Below, piece by piece: positions 45,325 through 56,995 of a stretch of DNA of 64,000 bases. The stretch comes from Lotus japonicus. Its lineage: Eukaryota; Streptophyta; Magnoliopsida; Fabales; Fabaceae. Below the pieces are notes generated by a model, which saw nothing but the letters and a program-made list of their open reading frames with translations, did not search any database and had not been told where the DNA came from. The first letter of the stretch is position 1. Every line of letters starts with the position of its first letter. Where the stretch lies: NCBI RefSeq assembly GCF_012489685.1, contig NC_080043.1, forward strand, positions 48,003,127 to 48,067,126, written 5' to 3'. The position numbers and the translations under genes are program-made.

Positions 45325-46148
45325 TGTTAGATGATTGACCCATGTGTCGTGCGTTTACATTAGGGAGACGTAGTGCTGCCCTAACAAGGAAATGAAGATA
45401 CATCTATGCGCATGCGACGAGTGATGGACTGATGACTTGACGCTCAGAGGCTAGAGATTGACTTGTGTTGTGTCTAATTATTATTCACATGCTACTTAAC
45501 TATGCTAAATATAGCTAGGACTTATATTACCTTACTCTAGGAAGTTGACCCTTTCTGCCTTGTCTGCTTTGTTTGTGTTTGGGCGGTCGGCAAACTGCCA
45601 GGCCCTAACAGGTGTTGCTGCAAGTAGCTGTTGATCGCTGCCAGGAGGTGATTGGATTGATTTACGGGAAGACTTCTTGGAGTGAGTGGATTAATTGAAG
45701 ACTGGTAGAAGTAATAGTTAGATGTAAGGCTAGAGCCTTGGGTAGAGAAGCTTACTGTTATTGGTCAAAGCTTATAGGGATGGCTGTATAACTTACTTTG
45801 ATTTTGGGTAGGTTCCGATGCATTGTTTTTCTGCAACTCTCCAGTGCGGGGATTGTAGGAAGTATATTGGACTTAGGATGTTATCGCATTTAAAACCCTG
45901 TTGTCGAATTAATCATTGCTTCGTTGCAATTTTATATGTCTTGAACATCCGTCGTCACTCACGAGTGTTTGCCTTGGCCAGGCCGGATGTATGGGCTTGG
46001 GAAAGAGTATGCATATCAAGTTTTGGAAATGTTTGAGAAAACAAATGAAAAAAATATATACCCTTATTTGTAAATCCTTTTGGAAAATCATTTCATTTCA
46101 TTTAATAGGTTACTATTTGTGACCCCCAAAAGTTGGGGTGTTACATTG

Positions 46149-46160
46149 TGGTAACAGAGC
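46149..46160 (+). other. Element C primer-binding site, one mismatch
   Basis: TGGTAACAGAGC against TGGTATCAGAGC for initiator tRNA-Met, three bases after the LTR end. Confidence 0.85.
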
Positions 46161-46329
46161 TCCGGTTGAGATTACCAGAGCTTGTTGGGGAATAGGTCTT
46201 CTGTGCTAGGTTGTGTGACTCTGTAAAGAGTAAAAATTGATTGTCTGCAAGCGATTTTTCGCTTAGAATTGATTGAAGTTATTGCTTAATCATATTGCAT
46301 AGTTATGTTAGATGCTATCTTATGATGAG

Positions 46330-46355
46330 TACTAACTGTTTGATCGACTTAACAG
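46330..46355 (+). promoter_or_regulatory. Branch site and splice acceptor before element C gag
   Basis: TACTAAC (46330-46336) and TTAACAG ending at 46355; the gag ATG follows at 46359. It is the same as in element B although the surrounding gag sequences have diverged. Confidence 0.55.
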
Positions 46356-46358
46356 AAC

Positions 46359-47435
46359 ATGGTGAACGCTAACCAATTAGCTGAGATGATGGCCACTATG
46401 GCCCAAACTGTGACTGCACAGGCGAACGATAATGCTATGAGGCGTGCTGTTGAGGAGGCACGCGATCAGCATCAACGTCAGAGGGAAGTGACACTGGACA
46501 CAAACAAAGGCCCGAATGACTTCAGGAGGCAAGACCCACCAAAGTTCTCGGGTGGTACTGACCCGGACAAAGCGGATCTCTGGATCCAGGAAATTGAGAA
46601 GATATTTGGCGTGTTGCAAATTGCTGAGGGTGCCAAGGTGGGCATGGCAACCTTTCTGCTGCTGGGAGATGCTGAATACTGGTGGAGGGACGCCAGAGGA
46701 ATGATGGAAGCGAATAATGTGGAAGTGAACTGGGCTTCATTTCGTGCTGCTTTTCTGGAGAAGTACTTTCCAGATAGTGCTCGTGACGAGCGTGAGGCAC
46801 AGTTTCTGACTCTTCGTCAGGGGAGCATGTCCATTCCGGAATATGCTGCTAAGCTGGAATCGTTGGCCAAACACTTCCGATTCTTCCGCAATGGGGTTGA
46901 TGAACCCTACATGTGCAAACGCTTTGTGAATGGGCTGAGGCCTGACATTGAGGACTCGGTGAAACCGTTGGGAATCATGCGCTTCCAGTCTTTGGTTGAG
47001 AAAGCCACGGAAGTGGAAATCATGAAGAACAAGAGGGCTAGCAGCGCACGTACTGGGGGACCAATGAGGTTGAACTTGCAGAATCAACAAGAAAAGGGAA
47101 AGTTACGATAGGGGAAGCCATATCACCGGTATGCAGGGGACAATTCTGCACCAGGACAACACGAGCCGATGGTGACTGCATTGGGGGAAGAGAGAGGACA
47201 AGTTCCGAAGCGTGAGGTGGTGTGTTTCGCATGCGGGGAGGCTGGAAATTTTGCTGATAAGTGCAAGAACAGGAGTACGCGATGCTTTAGGTGCCACCAA
47301 CCAGGCCATCAAGCTAAGGATTGCGAGATGCCAAAGGCTGAACCATCGGTGAACACAGCAAGGGGGAAACGTCCTGCGACTGGAGGAAGGGTATACAATT
47401 TGAATGCGGACAGAGCCGCCGGAGCAAGGAACTAG
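46359..47435 (+). pseudogene. gag: Element C gag with one in-frame stop and a mutated zinc knuckle
   Basis: MVNANQLAEMMATM starts a capsid domain like that of element B (DPPKFSGGTDPDKADLWIQ, LLLGDAEYWWRD, FLEKYFPDSARDEREAQFL, LRQGSMSIPEYAAKLESLAK). An in-frame TAG at 47109-47111 separates the capsid from the nucleocapsid part, which continues in the same frame. The first knuckle is CFACGEAGNFADKC, where the zinc-binding His is Asn; the second, CFRCHQPGHQAKDC, is normal. As in B the frame ends after NTARGKR and GGRVYNL with no protease. Confidence 0.88.
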
Positions 47436-48550
47436 CTAGGAATTGGTGGAATTCGAACGAGGACTTTTTGGAACCATTTGTTTTGAACTTGTTTGTTAGT
47501 TGTCTGTAATTATATTTCGAACCACTTATGTCGTAATAGAACTACCTTTGCGAGGAAACTACTAGACTGAAGATGTAGACCCCGTTGATGCTTTTGGGAA
47601 AGACTTTCTTATAATCTACGTTACGTTTGAAAGGAACTAGACTTATGCATGATGCATTTTGTTGAGTTGAAGACTCGCTATTGAGTCACATAGATGGGGA
47701 AGTACACTGGCCAAGTCAATACTTTCCCTGCGTTGAATTTTTACTTAGTGGTTATATGTTGTGTTCACCCTCATGGATGGAAGATGGTGGAACCAAACCA
47801 TTGGTAAGATCAAGAAGCGGACTGAACCGACGATCTTATACGGCGATAGTGCCATAGATCGAACAATCTGGCGCTGGATGGTGTCGTCAGTTGAACAAGA
47901 ATGGTGGATGGGGCCATTGTTCAGAACGAGATGGTGGATGACCATCAGGAAAAGCAGGATTTGGTTGGCTGGAACCAACGATCTTATACGGTGTTAGTAC
48001 CACAGATCGGACAATTTCGATGGTGGCAGGTATCATCGAGCGGGCGAGGTGGTGGTTTGGGCCACCGTGTGAGTCAATAGGTGGAATGAATCCTTGAACT
48101 CGAAGTCCATTGTTTTCCTGTGTCTGAGTTTGTGATGTTGCATCTGGATCACCTGGGCGGGACGCCGATCAGTGTGTTTCAGTATGGGCATGACACTTGT
48201 TTAAATTGTATTTTGTCGGCCTTTGGGGAGGATGGACCCTAACTGTGCCTATTGTCGGTTTGGTGGATGGACCTATACCGCGCGCGTAAATCGATTGAGA
48301 GGATAGACCTCAATCGTATCTTGCTGGTTGTTGGATGGTAACGACCGGTCTTTGAAACACTTCAGCAAGTGCAGATGTTGAAGCTGTCATGGTGGAAATG
48401 ATTCATTGGCCGTATCAGTAAATTTTTCAAACTCTCATCTTCTTGATAATAAGTCTGATCAGCTTTATATTGGGGAATGGTTTTTGGAATCATGGCTGGT
48501 ATTGGATTTTGGAAACAAATGCTTGGGAAACAAGATTCTCGAGAAGGTAT
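47436..48550 (+). other. Element C non-coding region with hairpins
   Basis: No ORF is supported. Two 31-base hairpins (47831-47861 and 47979-48009) share arms CGATCT/AGATCG and an inner stem that changes from GGC/GCC to GGT/ACC. A further hairpin (48292-48316, CGATTGAG/CTCAATCG) repeats the loop style of the LTR C array. Confidence 0.65.
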
Positions 48551-48710
48551 GATGGAGTCGGACAACATCGAGCTGAAGGACGACTTGTCATGCGTGACGA
48601 AGGGTTTAGCCCGGAGGAAGCCATTTGGAACAAGGACATAGGCGATACTACATGGGAACATAAGGAAGAGATCAAGGAATAGTATCCGGAATCTTTACTG
48701 AAGTGTAAGT
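48551..48710 (+). pseudogene. Element C chromodomain tail (decayed)
   Basis: DNIELKDDLSC, then in another frame WNKDIGDTTWEHKEEIKE, a stop and YPESLL. This is the chromovirus integrase end as in A and B, with a frameshift and a stop. Confidence 0.72.
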
Positions 48711-48733
48711 TTTGAGGTCGAAACTTTCTTTTT

Positions 48734-48745
48734 GGAGGGTAGTAA
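48734..48745 (+). other. Element C polypurine tract
   Basis: GGAGGGTAGTAA directly precedes the right LTR at 48746. Confidence 0.85.
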
Positions 48746-51700
48746 TGTGGGACCCAAGATTTTAAGCTTAGAATAAATTAGTGAAATTCCTTATTAACGA
48801 ATAAGTTCGATGTATCTTGAAGGGAAACCTGAACGAGAGTTTATTGGATGAAATAGATTTATGAAGGAGAAGGTTCAGGAAAAGTTCAAGGATTGTATCA
48901 AAACCGATAAGAGTTATAGCACGACTAATATTCGCCTAAGCCTAGGTCAAAGACACTAGTAAATAGCTAATTTACACTTTAGGACACGACGGAAACTAAT
49001 TCCAAAAATCTTCAGAGAAATGTTAGAACTTCTCCTATTCATTTATAAACAAGCGTTTCGATACGAAACCCTGGAATGTACGAACGTCAAATTCCAATTC
49101 TCGGAAGTTTGCCGAAACGGAATCCCTGATAGTTCAGAAACCCTAAAATCTACGGACGATGAAGACTTTTTCTATTCGGAGCTTCAAACGAAGATTCCAC
49201 AAGCGTACACCCATTTCTCTTGATGTTTCCAATCTTTCTTCAGAAGGAAGTTTCTGCATCCGAGGTCAATATCATAAAGTGCATTTTTAATGCCGGTAAG
49301 CATTAAAAACAAGCCTCGAAAACCAAAAATCATACTGATATTTCTTTGAAAAATTAGAAGATTCAGCGGGAAGAATATCGTGTCTAAAATACGTTGGAAT
49401 CAGTAGGAAAAATCGGAATCGCGAAATAATCATTTTTCCGCATTTTCCAAATCCTATAAATAGGTGGAAAATGAAAAAAAAAAGACAAAAACAAAAAAAT
49501 TCCCCACCTTTGAGAGAGAGAGGCCGAGAGCTTGAGGAGGAGGAGAGGAGAAGAAGATTTTCGCCGTTTCTTGCCCGATCGTTCCGCCGTTCGTTGCTAA
49601 TCGAAGACATCGAGGTATAGTTACTATCCCTCACTTCTGATCGTCAGATCTGTCGACTTTTTCTATGTTTTTCTGAGCTCAAAGTTTGGAGTTTTTTGTA
49701 AAATTGTCCAAATAGCTTGATTTCTCTGTCTAAACATCTTCCCTACATGCCCAAGAGTAGTTCTGTCGGATTACATTTTTCATTCTGTCGCCGAAATTCC
49801 GCCGGAATCAATTTTTACCTCAAATACCCATTTTTGGGGCAAAGTCTCATCCTTTCGGTTTAGAACTCACGACTTAGCTTAGTGTCAGTAGGATTAGTTG
49901 TCATAAACGTCGTTAGTGACATTTCCATCCGATTAGTTTTTCAAAATTCGAATTTTTGATTTTCCGAGCTAAAAATATTGACCAAAATACCCCTGCGACA
50001 GTTTTCGACCCGATAATTTTTCTGAGAGTTTCCCTGGCTTAGATATCAACTAAGAATGCCTAGGAATTGATTTAGATCGAAGAAAAAGTTCGAAAACCCT
50101 ATTTTCCATAGTGGCCGAAACCTATTTGCTTGGGTACCGTGTTCAAAAATAATTTTTGGGTCTCTATGACCTGAGCCATTGCGTAGCTTTTTCAATTGTG
50201 GAAATTTTGGCTCCGGTTTCGTGTCATTCCGAGTTCTGTAGCTCGAGTTATGCACGTTTTAGCGAATAAAGTGTTTTTGTACAAAACTTGAATCGAGTCA
50301 AAACTCATCCATTCGGGGGAAGCCCTTCCATTCGTGCCTAAATGTGGTACTCTGAAGCTTCTTGAGCTTTGTCGAACATTAGTTAGGATTGTTTCAACTG
50401 TATCGACTTGTGTTGATTCATTATTGCTTTGTGTGCTCAAAGGTTCAATTGTGGAAACTTTGGGATTGACTGAACAAGCTTGTGAGGGAGACCTACACCG
50501 CGAGACTGGAACAACTCGAGGTAAGGGCAACTCTCCTAGCTATTAGCTATATGCTTAGGTGTCGAAGAATCGGCAATTATTAAATGATATTGATATGTGA
50601 GGCTTATGCTTCGACCGTTTAATGAGATTTCAGTCTTATTTCTTTTAATGGATAGACATTTTCTATTTCTTGAATTAGGTATGTGCATAAACATGAAGTT
50701 ATGCCAAAACCTTATGATTATATTGATTGTAAATGCGAAGTGTTATAAGAATTAGTAAATAGGACCCGACGGAAGGTCTGAGCTACTGCTGACGTGATGG
50801 ATCGAGGCTTTCTCAGGAAAGAGAACATGGGGATGATATTGATCTTTTGACTTGTTAGATTTTGAAACAAATGAATGCATAAGACTTGATTTGAGAATAA
50901 ATTCCATAATGAATTAACTCAAAATAGAACACTTTGAATAATAAAGATAACCCATTTTGAGGAAAACTTAGGATATGAAATGAGTTCGAAAATGGGAAGG
51001 GTCGAAGATTCGAGGTTCGAGGAAAGATAATGATTCGAGTTGTGAACATCATGAAGAGGAGCCGCTATGAGTAGAACCGCCATTCAGTGCAGGTGCTACT
51101 CCTTGTTGTGAAGTGATTGGTCAAAGGATCGACGTTTACCTTAGGGAAAAACGATATAGACATGAACCATAGCTAGACACGTATCCGGGTGAGGACGAAT
51201 CATGGTTTGCTAGCTCTTGCATACTTGCATGACTTGATTAAGGGGCCTGTCCTTAATCCAATTAATTATTCTCTGATTAAGAGGTTTGCCATTAATCATA
51301 TTATTTACCTCTGGATTAGAGTGGCTGGACCTTAATCCTATTAATTACTCTTTGATTAAGTGGTATGACCTTAATCATAATATTCGTTATTGGATTAAAG
51401 AGGATGGACCTTAATCCTATTATTTGCTTATGGATTAAAGAGGATGGATCTTAATCCTATTATTTGCTTGTGGTTTAAAGTGGTTGGACCTTAATCATAT
51501 TATTTGTCCTTGGATTAAAGTGGCTGGACCTTAATCCTTTTATGTGTTAGTTGATCTAGAGGATTGACCTTAGTCATACTAATTGTTATTTTCTTAAAGA
51601 GGTTAGACCCTGACTCCTATTACTTGGATCGATTAAGGGGCTAGTCCTTGATCCTGTTATGTGTTTGCTGATTAGAGAGTATAGACTTCATCGTGTTAGA

Positions 51701-52514
51701 TGATTGACCCATGTGTCGTGCGTTTACATTAGGGAGACGTAGTGCTGCCCTAACAAGGAAATGAAGATACATCTATGCGCATGCGACGAGTGATGGACTG
51801 ATGACTTGACGCTCAGAGGCTAGAGATTGACTTGTGTTGTGTCTAATTATTATTCACATGCTACTTAACTATGCTAAATATAGCTAGGACTTATATTACC
51901 TTACTCTAGGAAGTTGACCCTTTCTGCCTTGTCTGCTTTGTTTGTGTTTGGGCGGTCGGCAAACTGCCAGGCCCTAACAGGTGTTGCTGCAAGTAGCTGT
52001 TGATCGCTGCCAGGAGGTGATTGGATTGATTTACGGGAAGACTTCTTGGAGTGAGTGGATTAATTGAAGACTGGTAGAAGTAATAGTTAGATGTAAGGCT
52101 AGAGCCTTGGGTAGAGAAGCTTACTGTTATTGGTCAAAGCTTATAGGGATGGCTGTATAACTTACTTTGATTTTGGGTAGGTTCCGATGCATTGTTTTTC
52201 TGCAACTCTCCAGTGCGGGGATTGTAGGAAGTATATTGGACTTAGGATGTTATCGCATTTAAAACCCTGTTGTCGAATTAATCATTGCTTCGTTGCAATT
52301 TTATATGTCTTGAACATCCGTCGTCACTCACGAGTGTTTGCCTTGGCCAGGCCGGATGTATGGGTTTGGGAAAGAGTATGCATATCAAGTTTTGGAAATG
52401 TTTGAGAAAACAAATGAAAAAAATATATACCCTTATTTGTAAATCCTTTTGGAAAATCATTTCATTTCATTTAATAGGTTACTATTTGTGACCCCCAAAA
52501 GTTGGGGTGTTACA
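48746..52514 (+). repeat. Element C right LTR (3769 bp)
   Basis: It starts TGTGGGACCC and ends GGGGTGTTACA. It is shorter than the left LTR by one hairpin unit and a short deletion near 50600. It is followed by TCTTC (52515-52519). Confidence 0.92.
51236..51692 (+). repeat. Hairpin array of LTR C right copy
   Basis: It matches 44828-45324 but lacks one 40-bp unit. Confidence 0.85.
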
Positions 52515-52951
52515 TCTTCCACGTGGAGTAGCATCTGCTCACATCACCTCCTTTCGTCGTCTGACTGCAGGCCGACCGCCCAAACACAAACATACAACCA
52601 AAGCCAAGGCGCGAGGGTCAACTCACAGTATACAATAGATATACAATCAACATGCGACAAAAGGGGTATATACTTATATAGGTTCTCAGTTGCATATCCA
52701 AAGGTATATACTTAGCATGTTATCAAGGCTCTAATCAGCAATTCAATAGACAATATCACACAATTCCAGTTAGGGTGCATGTATGCTTGCAATGTGTTTC
52801 AAATGATCCGGATAGTTGTTCGGGATGGGCACCTTCGAGTCTGCCCTACACCGGCCTAGTGTCGACAACTCTGCTCGGGTGTCGCTTACAAACCCATGCA
52901 TAGTCAGATCAGTCACAACCACCCTAGGTTGTACCACTCTGCCCGCTATGC

Positions 52952-53052
52952 CGAAGATACACCCAGGTGTTCTTCGATGAAGACCGTCCCAACCTTCGTG
53001 AAGCCGTCCCAACTTCACCGAGGCTCAATCTTTCGATCGTCCCAACCTCGAA
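52952..53052 (-). repeat. Hairpin array of LTR D
   Basis: Plus-strand units: CGAAGA/TCTTCG (52952-52976), GAAG/CTTC (52979-52997), GTGAAG/CTTCAC (52998-53018) and TTCGA/TCGAA (53032-53052). The last three enclose the constant loop core CGTCCCAA; the first has a different loop. Stems differ, loops are kept. Confidence 0.75.
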
Positions 53053-56000
53053 TGTATGCATGATGCAATATGGTTAGCCACACATAGAATCGTCCTCACA
53101 ACGCAAGTGTTTAGCTTTAATCTCAATTTCAAAACTCAAGGGTTTAATGTCGACCCTACGACATAAACTCCAACAACAAGAGTACCAATGTACTCGGTGA
53201 CCTTCTCTCGTCATCGTGGCTCACCCCCGTGGCGTCCACCAATTCTTAAGAACTCATGACAATGTCGACTCTACGACAAAATCTCCAATGAGCAAGAGTA
53301 CTAAAAGTACTCGGTGACTTTTTCTCTTCACCGTGTTTCGCCCTCGTGGCAAACACCACAAAACTTCAAACTCAAGGCCTGTCGACTATTTCCCATTTTT
53401 CACAATCATTTCCAACTCTTAAGTTTCCCTAAAGGTCTCGTTAATTAATCAAAGCCGTTCAAGTTAAGTTAATCAAATTATGAGGTTTATTATTGAAATC
53501 CAAGTTCCATAAGTTCCCAAATTCTAACTATTCCGAGTTTCCCAAATCCCCCAAATACAATCCCCAAGAAAAGTCTAAGCGTTCAAAAGAAGGGCTAGGT
53601 CTCAGACCTCCGTCAGAGCCTGCCTAGGGTTTCCTCTCAATCCTAAAGATCAACAAAATCAACTCAAATGTCCTACGCTCCGCAATCGTGTCAACACGCA
53701 CAATTCGATATCAATTCAACAATATCATGCTCCAATAAGCGATGAAACAATAATACGGTGCGGGAATCATAAGACCGAAACCAGTAAACGGTCGAAGCCT
53801 CTCAGAAAACGGAGACACACGTCTCATATAAGTTCACTCAGCCGAAGCCTCCAAAAACATTTCCCAGTTCAAGGCAATAAACAATATCCAAGCAATATTC
53901 CCTAACAAGGCAATATTTAATATTCAAAACAATAATCAAGTCGAATTAATCGACGCCTACAAAGCAATAGCTAGTAAGTAAGTTGCCCTCACCTTAGGCG
54001 CTTTCCTTACTAAGTTGCGACTCAAATCAAATCCAATCATATATTTGCTTTCCCCGTGTAGACTCGCTTTATTCCATTGTGTAGCTTCGATGCAAGGTGC
54101 TTCCATTCTTTGTACCTTTCATAAGCATACGGAACGAAATCACTAATCGCGCTACTTACTACTTAAGTCTAGAGCTACAACCTCAAGCAAAAGACTCTAA
54201 GAAAACAGAAGTTAAACTAAATCTTCGCAATGGTTATAAACCATTAGGATCAATCGCTGAAATTAAGACAAGTCATCATAATGACAACAAAACAATAACA
54301 ATGCTTCAAAAGCTTTTGACTTAGTAAATCAGCTTTAAAACCAAATACTCATATCTTTGTTAAGATAGAAAGAGCAAATAAAGAATACTTATTTATCGAG
54401 TCACTTACAACAACTTAATGTCTCAACTCGCTCTCACAATCTATTCCTCAAGCCAACGTTGTATCATTATCAATTCTTATCAAAACCACTAACTCTTATC
54501 AAGTAATCCATAAACCATAGTTAACTTCTAAGGCAAACAACTCTTCTTATCTAATGATTATGTACTTATTCAAGACTCATAAGCTCCTTCAAAACGATTG
54601 AATCATTTCTCTTAAACTTAAACTCGGGGCATCTCGTTAGACAAAGACCCTAGTCTCTTTGAAACTCCACTTGGTTCTACAAAAATCCCAACTTATAGAT
54701 TAGTCCTCAATCTCTAAGAAACGGCTTCTAGTCCTCAATTAATCCCTTAATTACTTCTAAGTCCTTGAACTTCCAAAGTTTCAAATCTAGACCTTCTAAA
54801 ATCAAGTATTTGCAATAAAGCTGATAAACTTCTTGGAATTCAAGATTCGATCCTAAGTCATCTTCCAACATCAAGATTTCCATCACAACTTAATCCATTC
54901 TAATTAATACCTTTCGGAGTCTAATTCCTCACTCGGGAATCCAAACTTAATTGCTCTATCTCTATCCAATCATGTTATTCCTAAACATCCATCGACTAGC
55001 GAGATAGTATCAATACGCTTATTCTCTAACCTTCCGAAAACTTGTTCGACTTTTAAAACTTTTCGCAATCACTTTTTAACGAATAAATGTGCGTAAAGAC
55101 TCATACGTTCTTGATTTTCATAAATGAATAAACAACGTACGTACGTAAGCAAGTTTCAAAAGAAGTTTTCCTACTCCAAACATTGCAATATCGATTAAAA
55201 TAAAAGGTTTTCTCATCTTTTTCCTAAAACAACTCTTTTCACTTGAAATAACTAATTTTGTCAAACGATTATAAACTGTACAGCGACTTTAGCTAATTTT
55301 TAAATACGTCAAATAAACTCCGAAAAATCTAATATTTTTATCCTGGCTTCATCTACAAGTTTTGTAAATCCTCATAAATTTTCAAGTCCAGATTCAAAGT
55401 ACAAAATTCACGAAAAATCAAATACTACAGCAGTTCGTGAGAAACGGGACAGCTTAACCCGTGCTCACCAAAATGCGTATAACTTGAGCTAGAGAAATCG
55501 AAACGGCACGAAACCAATGGCAAAAGTTTTCTAACAGAGAAAGCTACAATTTTTATGAAGAACACAGTTCCAAAATCGGAATCGAAACACACGATTTTGA
55601 CATAACAGCGGCTACTAGTTTTGAAAACAACAACAGTTTTATGTGAGTTTTCGCAAAAGCTTTTCAAGCACAATAAGGGCTGAACCCTCATGCCCTCATA
55701 AATCAACAACCATAACACTATCACTCACATCACACACACATACACTATTCTACATTCCTTCATTAATTTTTACAAGGTACATGGACAGCAAAAGACAAGA
55801 GATATATTATTTAGAGGAGCATAAAGTGTTCCAGTCTTTCTCCCACTACCTCAAGTGTCAAGCTGTGGGGCTGAACTTCAATTCTTCCTCTGGTCACGAC
55901 CTTCTCTTCCTCTGATGACCAGCGAGCTCTCTTAATGATGATTGAGCCTTGGATTCAGGAAGAGGAGATCAAGAGCTTCGAGAAATTGACATCCTTTCTC

Positions 56001-56104
56001 AGAACAAAGCTCGTCGGAGAAGACGCCGGAGGCGGCGGTTTCCGGCAAAGGTGGTCGGAATCCAAAATTTCTTTAGGGGTTTTGAAGCTGATGATGAGGG
56101 GAGT

Positions 56105-56308
56105 TCACTGGTAGTATTCGTTTCTCCAAAAGCTAAGGGGGTCGCCGGAGATCGAAGCTTGAAGGTTGCAGTTTAGGGTTTTGTTTTTCTCTAGCTCTTC
56201 GTTGCTTCTGGATGTGGTGGTGGTGCAGTTAGTGGCGGCATCCGTGAGTAGAGGGGTGCTCGTGGCGGTGGTGGCTTGGCCATGGGTGGCGGCGTTTTGC
56301 TCAGCCAT
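56105..56308 (-). CDS. 67-codon ORF with a gene-like leader inside LTR D
   Basis: It starts MAEQNAATHG in a good plant context (CCATGGCTG on the minus strand) and ends FWRNEYYQ; it is rich in Thr, Ala and Asn. On the minus strand it is preceded by about 190 bases of CT-rich sequence and TATCTATATCTCC. I recognise no domain. It could be a captured first exon and its leader, or an LTR leader that happens to be open. Confidence 0.3.
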   Translation of the reverse strand: MAEQNAATHGQATTATSTPLLTDAATNCTTTTSRSNEELEKNKTLNCNLQASISGDPLSFWRNEYYQ

Positions 56309-56995
56309 GGAGGGAAGTGTTTGTTGCAGAGATGGAGGAAGAAGAAGTGAAGGAGGAGAAAGGGAGAGAGATGTCGAGTGAGAGGGAGAATGAGAGAGTG
56401 AGAGCGTGAGGGAGTGAACGCGTGAGAGTGTATTCAATTCTGATTGGGTGTGGATCGGGCCCACGTGGAGAGAGAGTGTGATCAGAAATTTGAATGTGTG
56501 GTGAGGATGAGAGGAGATATAGATATTTTGAATGAGTGGTTGGGAAGGAAATGGAATAAAGCATATTACTTTGTGATGCTTGATGAGCTAACATAGGTAA
56601 ATAACAAAGGTGACCTGTTAGAGCAGGTCATCTCCTCACAAAAGAAAGAGATAAATAAAGAGTAGAAATTCCTAAGATTAAAATAAAATAATACACACAA
56701 AAATAATTATAATTAAATCCTTACTTTTAAATAACTTTATAAAATCAAAATATTGAAATTAACTACTACTTAATTAATTTTCACGAATCGCGATTAGATT
56801 CGAGTTAAGAAAATAATATAAAACTAATAAATATAAACACACGATTAAATGATTGTAAGGAAAGTATTCCTTAAGGTATTTCCCGCCGTCGTGGCGTGAA
56901 TAATATTCAATCAAAAATAATTAATAAATAATACAGGTTACCTTAATTTAAAGAAATTAAGTAAATAAGCGGTCTATTAAATTTCGGGTCTTACA

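Larger units (their letters stand above)
42312..46145 (+). repeat. Element C left LTR
   Basis: It starts TGTGAGACCC and ends GGGGTGTTACA. TATAAATAG is at 43029-43037 and the donor-like GAG/GTAAGGG at 44093/44094. The hairpin array is at 44828-45324 and GTTGACCC, then GTTTGGGCGGTCGGC, at 45543-45590. Confidence 0.92.
42312..52514 (+). mobile_element. Non-autonomous chromovirus element C (gag only), complete with TSD TCTTC
   Basis: LTRs lie at 42312-46145 (3834 bp) and 48746-52514 (3769 bp), with a 2.6-kb internal region holding a one-mismatch primer-binding site, gag with a stop, hairpin-bearing non-coding sequence, a decayed chromodomain tail and a polypurine tract. TCTTC flanks it at 42307-42311 and 52515-52519. 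The LTRs differ by many substitutions and two visible indels, so C is older than A and B. It lies in solo LTR D. Confidence 0.92.
52515..56995 (-). repeat. Solo LTR D, segment 3 (5' and central part of the LTR)
   Basis: The plus-strand end AATTTCGGGTCTTACA is the reverse complement of the LTR start TGTAAGACCC. On the minus strand it contains, in order, a pyrimidine-rich leader and small ORF (56105-56500), a donor-like AAG/GTGAGGGC (53993/53992), hairpins (52952-53052), TATATAAGTATATACCCC (about 52667-52684) and GTTGACCC, then GTTTGGGCGGTCGGC (52564-52622). This order matches LTRs A-C. Between 53100 and 55900 I see AT-rich LTR sequence and no supportable gene. Confidence 0.8.
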
